Assembly: GCF_000982825.1 (NCBI RefSeq)
Contig: NZ_CP011047.1
Span: 744,001-808,000, forward strand
Source of the DNA: Cronobacter sakazakii
Lineage (GTDB): Bacteria; Pseudomonadota; Gammaproteobacteria; Enterobacterales; Enterobacteriaceae
Length of the DNA stretch: 64,000 nucleotides
Direction: 5' to 3'
A program made the translations under genes and the position numbers. Of the stretch, positions 27,519-36,160 are shown piece after piece (within the stretch, counting starts at the first letter, position 1; each line of letters begins with the position of its first letter). The notes under the pieces are model-generated. The model saw nothing but the letters and a program-made list of their open reading frames with translations. It had not been told where the DNA came from and searched no databases.

Positions 27519-27848
27519 TTACGCCAGGTTGGCGTCGAGGAACTCTTTCAGTTGGCCTTTAGACAGCGCACCGACTTTGGTCGCCGCTACTTCACCGTTC
27601 TTGAACAGCAGCAGAGTCGGGATACCACGGATGCCGTATTTCGGCGCGGTGCCCGGGTTCTGGTCGATGTTCAGCTTGGCAACCGTCAGTTTGCCCTGAT
27701 ATTCATCAGCGATTTCATCAAGGATAGGGGCGATCATCTTGCACGGACCACACCATTCTGCCCAGAAATCAACCAGCGTCAACCCGTCCGCTTTAAGTAC
27801 ATCCGTGTCGAAACTGTCGTCAGTCAGGTGAATAATTTTATCGCTCAT
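27519..27848 (-). CDS. trxA: Thioredoxin 1
   Basis: General cytoplasmic disulfide reductase, reduced by thioredoxin reductase; donates electrons to ribonucleotide reductase and others. The 109-residue protein has the active site WCGPC at Cys33 and Cys36 and the cis-proline segment GIRGIPTLLLF. It lies upstream of rho and diverges from rhlB. Confidence 0.99.
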   Translation of the reverse strand: MSDKIIHLTDDSFDTDVLKADGLTLVDFWAEWCGPCKMIAPILDEIADEYQGKLTVAKLNIDQNPGTAPKYGIRGIPTLLLFKNGEVAATKVGALSKGQLKEFLDANLA

Positions 27849-27965
27849 GTTTTACTCCAAAGATTAGGCCTGTCATGTTGGTGTAGCATTAACCAACATA
27901 AGGTTGACTTTATTTCACCGGATACGCTTTCGTAAAGCAATAGTTAGCTGATATTCTACCACACT

Positions 27966-29231
27966 ATGAGCAAAACACACTTGACTGAACAGAAGTTTTC
28001 CGACTTCGCCCTGCACCCTGTTGTAGTTCAAGCCCTTGAGAAGAAAGGGTTTTATAACTGCACCCCTATCCAGGCTCTGGCACTCCCGTTAACGCTCGCG
28101 GGCCGTGACGTTGCAGGGCAGGCGCAAACCGGTACCGGCAAAACGATGGCGTTTTTAACGTCAACGTTTCACTATTTACTCTCTCACCCTGCGGCGGAAA
28201 ATCGCCAGGTGAATCAACCGCGCGCCCTGATTATGGCGCCGACCCGCGAACTGGCGGTGCAGATTCACTCCGACGCAGAGCCGCTGGCTGAAGCCACCGG
28301 CATTAAGCTTGGTCTCGCCTACGGCGGCGACGGCTACGACAAACAACTGAAAGTGCTGGAAAGCGGCGTCGATATTCTGATCGGCACCACCGGCCGTCTT
28401 ATCGATTACACCAAACAAAACCACGTGAACCTGGGCGCTATTCAGGTCGTGGTGCTCGACGAAGCCGATCGCATGTACGATCTGGGCTTCATCAAAGACA
28501 TCCGCTGGCTGTTCCGCCGTATGCCGGCTGCCACAGAGCGTCTCAATATGCTCTTCTCCGCCACGCTTTCTTACCGCGTGCGCGAACTGGCGTTTGAGCA
28601 GATGAACAACGCAGAATATGTCGAAGTCGAGCCGGAGCAGAAAACGGGCCACCGTATTAAAGAAGAGCTTTTCTATCCGTCTAACGAAGAGAAAATGCGC
28701 CTGCTCCAGACGCTTATCGAAGAAGAGTGGCCGGATCGCGCCATTATTTTCGCGAATACCAAACACCGCTGTGAAGACATCTGGGGCCATCTGGCGGCAG
28801 ACGGTCATCGCGTCGGCCTGTTGACTGGCGATGTGGCGCAGAAAAAACGCCTGCGTATTCTGGATGAATTCACCCGCGGCGATCTCGATATCCTGGTCGC
28901 AACGGACGTCGCGGCGCGCGGCCTGCATATTCCTGCCGTCACGCACGTCTTCAACTACGACCTGCCGGACGACTGCGAAGACTATGTGCATCGCATCGGC
29001 CGTACCGGTCGTGCGGGTGCCAGCGGCCACTCCATCAGCCTTGCCTGTGAAGAGTACGCGCTGAATCTCCCGGCGATTGAAACCTATATCGGCCACTCCA
29101 TTCCGGTGAGTAAATACAACCCGGATGCGCTGTTAAGCGAACTGCCGCCGCCGAAGCGCCTGTCGCGTCCGCGTACCGGCAATGGCCCGCGTCGTTCCGG
29201 CGCGCCGCGTAACCGTCGTCGTACAGGATAA
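27966..29231 (+). CDS. rhlB: ATP-dependent RNA helicase RhlB
   Basis: DEAD-box helicase of the RNA degradosome that unwinds mRNA for PNPase and RNase E. The 421 residues match E. coli. Motifs appear in order: AQTGTGKT, PTRELAVQ, VLDEADRM, SAT, HRIGRTGRAG. The C-terminus is an Arg/Pro-rich RNA-binding tail. It diverges from trxA and is followed after five bases by gppA, so the two probably share a transcript. Confidence 0.99.
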   Translation: MSKTHLTEQKFSDFALHPVVVQALEKKGFYNCTPIQALALPLTLAGRDVAGQAQTGTGKTMAFLTSTFHYLLSHPAAENRQVNQPRALIMAPTRELAVQIHSDAEPLAEATGIKLGLAYGGDGYDKQLKVLESGVDILIGTTGRLIDYTKQNHVNLGAIQVVVLDEADRMYDLGFIKDIRWLFRRMPAATERLNMLFSATLSYRVRELAFEQMNNAEYVEVEPEQKTGHRIKEELFYPSNEEKMRLLQTLIEEEWPDRAIIFANTKHRCEDIWGHLAADGHRVGLLTGDVAQKKRLRILDEFTRGDLDILVATDVAARGLHIPAVTHVFNYDLPDDCEDYVHRIGRTGRAGASGHSISLACEEYALNLPAIETYIGHSIPVSKYNPDALLSELPPPKRLSRPRTGNGPRRSGAPRNRRRTG

Positions 29232-29236
29232 ACGCT

Positions 29237-30721
29237 ATGCCCGGCACCTCCTCACTGTATGCGGCAATCGACCTCGGTTCGAACAGCTTTCATATGCTGG
29301 TGGTACGTGAGGTGGCCGGGAGCATTCAGACGCTCACGCGTGTGAAACGCAAGGTCCGCCTCGCGGCGGGCCTCGGTGCCGACAATGCGCTCTCGGCGGA
29401 CGCCATGGAGCGCGGCTGGCAATGTCTGCGTCTGTTTGCTGAACGGCTTCAGGATATTCCCCCGTCGCAAATCCGCGTGGTCGCCACCGCGACGCTGCGC
29501 CTTGCCACTAATGCCGATGTGTTTGTCGCCCGCGCCCAGGAGATCCTCGGCTGCCCGGTCCAGGTGATTGCCGGTGAAGAAGAAGCCCGCCTGATCTATC
29601 AGGGTGTGGCGCACACCACCGGCGGCGCTGACAGGCGTCTCGTTGTCGATATCGGCGGTGCCAGTACAGAGCTTGTCACCGGCACCGGCGCGCGCGCGAC
29701 CTCGCTCTTCAGCCTGCCAATGGGCTGCGTGACCTTTCTTGAGCGCTTCTTTACCGACCGCAGTCTCACGCAGGAGCATTTCGCCAGCGCCGAACAGGCC
29801 GCCCGCGACATTCTGCAACCGGTTATCGCGCAGCTGCGCGGTCAGGGCTGGAAGATCTGCGTCGGGGCCTCCGGCACCGTACAGGCGCTGCAGGAAATCA
29901 TGATGGCGCAGGGAATGGACGAGCGCATTACGCTTGCGAAACTTCAGCAGCTCAAGGCGCGCGCTATCCACTGCGGTCGCCTGGAGGAGCTTGAGATCGA
30001 GGGCCTGACGCTTGAGCGCGCACTCGTTTTCCCAAGCGGCCTCGCCATTCTTATCGCGATTTTCAGCGAGCTGGAAATCGAGTGTATGACGCTTGCCGGC
30101 GGCGCGCTGCGCGAAGGGCTGGTGTACGGCATGCTGCATCTTGCGGTGGATCAGGATATTCGCAATCGCACGCTGAAAAACATTCAGCGGCGTTTCATGG
30201 TGGATATCGCCCAGGCCGGGCGCGTGGCGCAGCTGGCGGAACGTTTTGCCGTCAGCGTTGAACGTGAATGGGCGCTGGACGATCTCAGCCGTGCGCTGCT
30301 GCACAGCGCCAGCTTACTGCATGAAGTGGGCCTGGCGGTCGATTTCAAACGCGCGCCCCAGCACGCCGCTTACCTGGTGAATAATCTGGATTTGCCGGGC
30401 TTTACGCCCGCGCAGAAAAAGCTGCTGGCGACGCTCTTGCTGAACCAGACCGGTACGGTCGATCTCTCCGCGCTGCAACAGCAAAACGCCGTCCCGCTGC
30501 GCGTGGCCGAGCGTCTGTGCCGGTTGCTGCGTCTGGCGATTATCTTCGCCAGCCGTCGGCGCGACGACATGCTGCCTGACGTTACACTCACCGCGCATGA
30601 CGACACGCTCACCGCATCGCTCCCGCAGGACTGGCTTTCCGTTCACCCGCTGGGCGCGGAGATGTTAGAGCAGGAACAGCTCTGGCAGAGCTACGTACAC
30701 TGGCAGCTCGACGTTAAGTAA
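29237..30721 (+). CDS. gppA: Guanosine pentaphosphate phosphohydrolase
   Basis: Converts pppGpp to ppGpp and has exopolyphosphatase activity; acts in the stringent response. The 494 residues fit the Ppx/GppA family. The ASKHA-type nucleotide-binding fold shows at AIDLGSNSFHMLVVR (phosphate 1) and VVDIGGASTELVTG (phosphate 2), followed by the HD-like C-terminal half. It is co-directional with rhlB and converges on rep. Confidence 0.97.
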   Translation: MPGTSSLYAAIDLGSNSFHMLVVREVAGSIQTLTRVKRKVRLAAGLGADNALSADAMERGWQCLRLFAERLQDIPPSQIRVVATATLRLATNADVFVARAQEILGCPVQVIAGEEEARLIYQGVAHTTGGADRRLVVDIGGASTELVTGTGARATSLFSLPMGCVTFLERFFTDRSLTQEHFASAEQAARDILQPVIAQLRGQGWKICVGASGTVQALQEIMMAQGMDERITLAKLQQLKARAIHCGRLEELEIEGLTLERALVFPSGLAILIAIFSELEIECMTLAGGALREGLVYGMLHLAVDQDIRNRTLKNIQRRFMVDIAQAGRVAQLAERFAVSVEREWALDDLSRALLHSASLLHEVGLAVDFKRAPQHAAYLVNNLDLPGFTPAQKKLLATLLLNQTGTVDLSALQQQNAVPLRVAERLCRLLRLAIIFASRRRDDMLPDVTLTAHDDTLTASLPQDWLSVHPLGAEMLEQEQLWQSYVHWQLDVK

Positions 30722-30733
30722 CGTTTAGTGCAT

Positions 30734-30761
30734 AAAAAACCGCCTCCAGGGGCGGTTTTTT
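30734..30761. terminator. Bidirectional terminator between gppA and rep
   Basis: AAAAAACCGCC pairs with GGCGGTTTTTT around a six-base loop, so both strands have a T-run. It lies between two convergent genes. Confidence 0.93.
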
Positions 30762-30785
30762 ACTGTCAGCCCGATGGGTAACGCC

Positions 30786-32807
30786 TTATCCGCCGCGCGC
30801 TTTCGCCAGCATCGCTTTAATGTTCGCGACATTTGCTTGGCCTTTTTGCATCCGCTCCTGCGGCGTCACCACTTTGCGCTCGGTCTCCCAGTGTAAGTCG
30901 TCCTGTGGGAGTTCGAGCAGAAAGCGGCTCGGCTCGGGACGTACCAGCTCGCCATACTGACGGCGCTCTTTGCACAGCGTAAAGGTCAGCTCTTTCTGGG
31001 CGCGCGTAATGCCCACGTAGGCGAGGCGTCGCTCTTCGTCGATATTGTCTTCATCAATGCTGCTCTGATGCGGCAGCAACCCCTCTTCCATACCGACCAG
31101 AAACACATACGGGAATTCCAGCCCTTTCGAGGCGTGCAGCGTCATGAGCTGTACCTGGTCGAGCTCTTCATCGCTTTCGCCGCGCTCCATCATGTCGCGC
31201 AGCGTAAAGCGCGTGACCACCTGCGTCAGCGTCATCGGTTCGTCGAGATCGGTGCCTTCGAGCATCTCCGTCATCCAGCTAAAGAGCTGGTTGACGTTCT
31301 TCATGCGCATCTCTGCCGCTTTCGGGCTGGGCGAAGTTTCAAACAGCCAGGCTTCGTAATCGATACCACGAATGAGATCGCGTACCGCCGCAACCGGTTC
31401 ACGCTCAGACAGCACGGCCACTTCCTGCAGCCAGCTTGTGAAGCGCGTCAGCGATTCGTAACCACGCCCGGTCAGCGTCTGGGCAAGGCCCATATCAAAA
31501 CTGGCGGTGAACAAACTTTTATTACGCTGATTCGCCCACTCGCCGAGTTTTTGCAGCGTCGCCGGGCCGATTTCGCGTTTCGGCGTGTTCACGATGCGCA
31601 GAAAGGCGCTGTCGTCGTCCGGGTTGGTCAGCACGCGCAGATAGGCCAGCAAATCTTTGATTTCCGGGCGCGAGAAGAACGACGTACCGCCGGAAATACG
31701 ATACGGGATGCGGTTTTGCATCAGCATCTTTTCAAATACGCGCGACTGATGGTTGCCGCGATACAGGATGGCGTAATCCTTGTACTGGGTCTTATTAATA
31801 AAGTGATGCGCGATAAGCTCGCCGGTAACGCGCTCCGCCTCATGATCTTCATGATTGGCCGTAAGGACTTTCAGCTCGGTGCCGTAGCCCAGCTCGGAAA
31901 AGAGTTTTTTCTCGAAAACGTGCGGGTTATTGGCGATAAGAATGTTGGCGGCTTTCAGAATGCGCCCGGAAGATCGGTAATTCTGTTCAAGCTTAATCAC
32001 CTGGAGCGCCGGGAAATCCTGGCTTAACAGCACCAGGTTTTGCGGGCGAGCGCCGCGCCAGGAGTAAATCGACTGGTCATCGTCACCCACCACCGTAAAG
32101 CGCGCGCGGCTGCCCACCAGCAGTTTTACCAGCTCATACTGGCTGGTGTTGGTGTCCTGATATTCATCCACCAGCAGGTAACGAATGCGATTCTGCCAGC
32201 GTTCACGCACTTCTTCATTACGCTGCAACAGCAATGTCGGCAGCAGGATCAGATCGTCAAAATCGAGCACATTGCAGGCTTTCAGATGGGCGTCGTAAAG
32301 GCTGTAGCAATGCGCGAAAATGCGCTCACGTTCGCCGATGGCGCGTGCAGCGGCCTGCGGTGGGCTTAGCAGATCGTTTTTCCAGTTCGAGATCGTGGAG
32401 ATCAGTTGCTGTAACAGCACCTTATCGTTTTCGACCAGCCCTTCGGTCAGCTCTTTGATAAGCGCCATCTGATCGGTATCGTCAAACAGCGAGAAATTGG
32501 ATTTCATGCCCAGCGCTGCGTACTCACGCTTGATGATTTCCAGGCCCAGCGTGTGGAATGTAGAAATCATCAGGCCACGTGCTTCTTTGCGCCCCAGCGT
32601 CTGGGCCACACGCTCTTTCATTTCACGCGCGGCCTTGTTGGTAAAGGTGACCGCCGCAATATGGCGCGCCTGATAGCCGCAGCCGCGAATCAGGTGCGCG
32701 ATTTTGTTGGTGATGACGCGGGTTTTACCGGAGCCAGCGCCCGCCAGCACCAGGCAGGGGCCAGTGACGAATTCGACGGCTTGTTGTTGGGCGGGGTTCA
32801 GACGCAT
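30786..32807 (-). CDS. rep: ATP-dependent DNA helicase Rep
   Basis: Superfamily 1A 3'-5' helicase that clears protein roadblocks ahead of the replisome through contact with DnaB. The 673 residues equal E. coli. Walker A is GAGSGKT at 23-29; LLVDEYQDTN is motif II; DDDQSIYSWRGA is motif III; and MTLHASKGLEFPYV is motif V. The C-terminal tail, needed for DnaB contact, is intact (ANVANIKAMLAKARGG). Confidence 0.98.
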   Translation of the reverse strand: MRLNPAQQQAVEFVTGPCLVLAGAGSGKTRVITNKIAHLIRGCGYQARHIAAVTFTNKAAREMKERVAQTLGRKEARGLMISTFHTLGLEIIKREYAALGMKSNFSLFDDTDQMALIKELTEGLVENDKVLLQQLISTISNWKNDLLSPPQAAARAIGERERIFAHCYSLYDAHLKACNVLDFDDLILLPTLLLQRNEEVRERWQNRIRYLLVDEYQDTNTSQYELVKLLVGSRARFTVVGDDDQSIYSWRGARPQNLVLLSQDFPALQVIKLEQNYRSSGRILKAANILIANNPHVFEKKLFSELGYGTELKVLTANHEDHEAERVTGELIAHHFINKTQYKDYAILYRGNHQSRVFEKMLMQNRIPYRISGGTSFFSRPEIKDLLAYLRVLTNPDDDSAFLRIVNTPKREIGPATLQKLGEWANQRNKSLFTASFDMGLAQTLTGRGYESLTRFTSWLQEVAVLSEREPVAAVRDLIRGIDYEAWLFETSPSPKAAEMRMKNVNQLFSWMTEMLEGTDLDEPMTLTQVVTRFTLRDMMERGESDEELDQVQLMTLHASKGLEFPYVFLVGMEEGLLPHQSSIDEDNIDEERRLAYVGITRAQKELTFTLCKERRQYGELVRPEPSRFLLELPQDDLHWETERKVVTPQERMQKGQANVANIKAMLAKARGG

Positions 32808-32925
32808 AAATTACTCAGTGAAAGTCAGAGGAGAAAGCGGCTCCCCACAGCAGGTACGACAGTACGAAGGGAGAAAAACGCGTGGTAGTATAGCCAGCGT
32901 TATCAACCCCACTCAAGGCACGATC

Positions 32926-33207
32926 ATGGCAAAAACAGCAGCAGCACTGCATATCCTTGTTAAAGAAGAAAAACTGGCACTGGATCTGCTGGAGCAAATT
33001 AAAAATGGCGGCGATTTTGAAAAGCTGGCCAAGAAACACTCCATTTGCCCGTCGGGCAAAAAAGGCGGCCATTTAGGCGAATTCCGCCAGGGCCAGATGG
33101 TGCCGGCTTTCGATAAAGTGGTGTTCTCCTGCCCGGTGCTGGAGCCGACCGGCCCGCTGCATACGCAGTTTGGCTACCACATTATCAAGGTGCTGTACCG
33201 TAACTGA
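32926..33207 (+). CDS. ppiC: Parvulin peptidyl-prolyl isomerase PpiC
   Basis: Small cytoplasmic parvulin (Par10) that isomerises X-Pro bonds. The ATG at 32926 gives the family length of 93 residues and the N-terminus MAKTAAALHILVKEEK; an upstream in-frame ATG at 32704 overlaps rep antisense and is rejected. Conserved residues HILVK, GGHLGEF and FGYHIIKV form the single parvulin domain. Confidence 0.97.
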   Translation: MAKTAAALHILVKEEKLALDLLEQIKNGGDFEKLAKKHSICPSGKKGGHLGEFRQGQMVPAFDKVVFSCPVLEPTGPLHTQFGYHIIKVLYRN

Positions 33208-33208
33208 T

Positions 33209-33240
33209 AAAAAGGCCTTCTCAAAGAGAAGGCCTTTTTT
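33209..33240 (+). terminator. Terminator of ppiC
   Basis: AAAAAGGCCTTCTC pairs with GAGAAGGCCTTTTTT across an AAA loop, a long stem with T-runs on both strands, directly after the ppiC stop. Confidence 0.95.
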
Positions 33241-33276
33241 CTGGTGTTGATGGCAGGGAACGTCTCTTTGCGTCAC

Positions 33277-33521
33277 GGCGGGTGCGCGATGCTTACCCGC
33301 CCTACAAAACTACGTTAACGCCGCTACATCAAAACGCTGGCGACAGGTGCGCGGGCTTACCCGCCTGACAAAACCACGTTTAACCGTATGTAGGGTGGGT
33401 AAGTGAAACGCACCCACCTTTTAATGGCCATGCCTGCGGCGGGTGTGCAGGGCTTACCCGCCCTACAAAACCACGTTTAACCGTATGTAGGGTGGGTAAG
33501 TGAAACGCACCCACCTTTTAA
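33277..33521. repeat. REP-like palindromic repeat cluster between ppiC and ilvC
   Basis: No gene is visible between 33241 and 33530. The stretch holds two near-identical 72-base direct copies at 33353-33424 and 33450-33521 (two differences by my reading, 97-base period), with a partial related copy at 33277-33314. Each full copy is a facing pair of the motifs CTTACCCGCC and GGTGGGTAAG, so each can fold into a hairpin. The same family occurs between argG and argH. Confidence 0.85.
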
Positions 33522-33530
33522 CAATGCCGA

Positions 33531-35006
33531 TTAACCCGCGACCGCGATACGCTTCATGTCGGTCATATAACCGCGCAGCTTCTGCCCCACTTTTTCAATC
33601 TCGTGGCTGCGAATGGCATCGTTAACGTCGCGCAGCTGCGCGTTATCCACCGCGGTGCCTTCTACAGCTTTACCCAGATCGCCCGGCTGCAGTTTGGTCA
33701 TAAATTCTTTCAGCAGCGGAACGGCTGCGTTAGCAAACAGATAGTTGCCATATTCCGCGGTGTCAGAGATAACCACGTTCATTTCATACAGACGTTTACG
33801 GGCGATGGTGTTGGCAATCAGCGGCAGCTCGTGCAGAGACTCATAGTAGGCTGACTCTTCAATAATGCCCGCGGCGACCATGGTTTCAAACGCCAGCTCA
33901 ACGCCCGCTTTCACCATCGCGATCATCAGCACGCCTTTATCGAAATACTCTTGCTCGCTGATTTTGCCTTCATACTGCGGCGCATTCTCGAACGCGGTTT
34001 TGCCGGTCTCTTCGCGCCAGGTCAGCAGCTTCTTATCATCATTCGCCCAGTCCGCCATCATGCCGGAAGAGAATTCACCGGAGATGATGTCGTCCATATG
34101 TTTCTGGAACAGCGGCGCCATAATGGTTTTCAGCTGTTCGGAGAGCGCATAAGCGCGCAGTTTCGCCGGGTTGGAGAGACGATCCATCATCAGCGTTATA
34201 CCGCCCTGTTTCAGCGCTTCGGTGATGGTTTCCCAGCCGAACTGAATCAGTTTTTCCGCATACGCCGGGTCCGTGCCCTCTTCCACCAGCTTGTCGAAGC
34301 ACAGCAGAGAACCGGCCTGCAACATACCGCACAGAATGGTCTGCTCGCCCATCAGGTCAGATTTCACTTCCGCCACGAACGAAGACTCCAGCACGCCTGC
34401 GCGGTGACCGCCGGTGGCCGCGGCCCACGCTTTGGCAATCGCCATGCCCTCGCCCTTCGGATCGTTTTCCGGGTGTACCGCGATAAGCGTCGGCACGCCG
34501 AAACCACGTTTGTACTCTTCACGCACTTCGGTGCCCGGACACTTCGGCGCTACCATCACGACGGTGATGTCTTTACGGATCTGCTCGCCTACTTCAACGA
34601 TGTTAAAGCCGTGGGAGTAACCCAGCGCGGCGCCGTCTTTCATCAGCGGCTGCACGGCGCGTACAACATCAGAGTGCTGTTTGTCCGGCGTCAGGTTAAC
34701 GACCAGATCGGCCTGCGGGATCAGCTCTTCATAAGTGCCAACCTGAAAACCATTTTCCGTCGCCTTGCGCCAGGAGGCGCGCTTCTCGGCAATGGCTTCT
34801 TTACGCAGGGCATAGGAAACATCCAGACCGGAATCACGCATGTTCAGCCCCTGGTTGAGCCCCTGCGCGCCGCAACCCACGATGACTACTTTTTTACCTT
34901 TGAGGTAGCCTGCGCCGTCGGCGAACTCATCGCGCGCCATAAAACGGCATTTGCCCAGTTGCGCCAGCTGCTGACGCAAATTCAAAGTATTGAAGTAGTT
35001 AGCCAT
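33531..35006 (-). CDS. ilvC: Ketol-acid reductoisomerase, class II
   Basis: NADPH-dependent isomeroreductase, second common step of valine and isoleucine synthesis; cytoplasmic. The 491 residues mark the long, class II form. The Rossmann motif [10 protein letters not shown] lies near residue 45, and two knotted C-terminal domains follow. It is divergent from ilvY, whose product activates ilvC on binding acetolactate or acetohydroxybutyrate. Confidence 0.99.
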
Positions 35007-35229
35007 GGTGATACCTCGTGATGTTGTCGTGTCTTATTGTTTGTTTATCGCGTCGTCAAAAGCGACGGTACAGATTTCAGGTTACAGGAAGGCGACGTTT
35101 TCGCGAGCCTTGTGCCGCAGGGTTGCGAGCCCGGTCAGAGAAAGCTCTCATCCCTGTGTCCTGAAACAGCGTAAAACCACTATATGACAGGAAATTCGTT
35201 GCGGAAATTGATATATTAACAACGTCACA

Positions 35230-35244
35230 TTGCGTTTTATGCAA
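35230..35244. promoter_or_regulatory. Putative IlvY operator
   Basis: TTGC-N7-GCAA is an inverted repeat of LysR type about 25-40 bases upstream of ilvY and in the divergent ilvC-ilvY region, where IlvY binds tandem operators in E. coli. A second, weaker half-site lies near 35195. The repeat is seen; binding is inferred. Confidence 0.55.
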
Positions 35245-35266
35245 CGTATTTTAAGGAGCCGCTTCT

Positions 35267-36160
35267 GTGGATTTACGCGATCTGAAAATGTTCCTGCATC
35301 TGGCAGAAAGCCGCCATTTTGGCCGTAGTGCGCGGGCTATGCATGTCAGCCCCTCGACCTTGTCGCGCCAGATCCAGCGGCTTGAAGAGGATCTCGGCCA
35401 GCCGCTGTTTATCCGCGATAACCGCGCCGTCACGCTGACCGAAGCAGGCGACGCGCTGCGCCAGTTCGCGCAGCAGACGCTGCTGCAATACCAGCAGTTG
35501 CGCCACGCTATCGATCAGCAGGGGCCGATGCTCTCAGGCGAACTGCACCTGTTTTGCTCGGTCACGGCGGCATATAGCCATCTGCCACCGATTCTCGATC
35601 GCTTTCGCGCAGAGCATCCTTCGGTAGAAATCAAGCTAACAACGGGCGACGCTGCCGACGCCGTGGAAAAGGTCAATTCTGGCGAGGCTGATATCGCTAT
35701 CGCCGGTAAACCGGAAGCGCTGCCCGCGGCCGTCGCGTTTTCAATGCTGGAGAATCTTAGCGTGGTGCTGATAGCGCCAGCCCTGCCGTGCCCGGTACGT
35801 GCTCAGGTTTCCGCACCAGAGCCGGACTGGACGAAAGTGCCGTTTATCATGCCGGATCAGGGCCCGGTGCGGCGGCGCATAGAGCTGTGGTTTCGCCGCC
35901 ATAAAATCAGCAATCCGTTTATTTACGCCACCGTCGCTGGCCACGAAGCGATGGTATCGATGGTCGCGCTGGGCTGCGGCGTGGCATTGATACCTGAAGT
36001 CGTACTGGAAAATAGCCCGGAACCGGTACGCAATCGCGTGCTGATACTTGAGCGCAGCGATGAAAAAACGCCGTTCGAGCTTGGCGTTTGCGCACAAAAA
36101 AAGCGGCTGCATGAGCCGCTTGTTGAAGCCTTCTGGAAACTCCTGCCAGGCTACCGTTAA
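35267..36160 (+). CDS. ilvY: LysR-type activator of ilvC
   Basis: Activates ilvC and represses its own gene in response to acetohydroxy acids. The 297 residues match E. coli. The winged helix lies at residues 1-60 (FGRSARAMHVSPSTLSRQIQ) and the inducer-binding domain follows. It starts with GTG at 35267, 8 bases after AAGGAG. Its TAA stop overlaps the ilvA stop on the opposite strand within one TTAA. Confidence 0.98.
   Translation: MDLRDLKMFLHLAESRHFGRSARAMHVSPSTLSRQIQRLEEDLGQPLFIRDNRAVTLTEAGDALRQFAQQTLLQYQQLRHAIDQQGPMLSGELHLFCSVTAAYSHLPPILDRFRAEHPSVEIKLTTGDAADAVEKVNSGEADIAIAGKPEALPAAVAFSMLENLSVVLIAPALPCPVRAQVSAPEPDWTKVPFIMPDQGPVRRRIELWFRRHKISNPFIYATVAGHEAMVSMVALGCGVALIPEVVLENSPEPVRNRVLILERSDEKTPFELGVCAQKKRLHEPLVEAFWKLLPGYR

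Noticed and set aside
28176..29096. 306-codon minus-strand frame opposite rhlB
   Set aside because: rhlB on the plus strand carries all DEAD-box motifs; the opposite frame has no domain or ribosome site.
33277..33521. CRISPR array
   Set aside because: The repeats are palindromic, too long, only two full copies, and the intervening 25 bases are not spacer-like; no cas gene is near.
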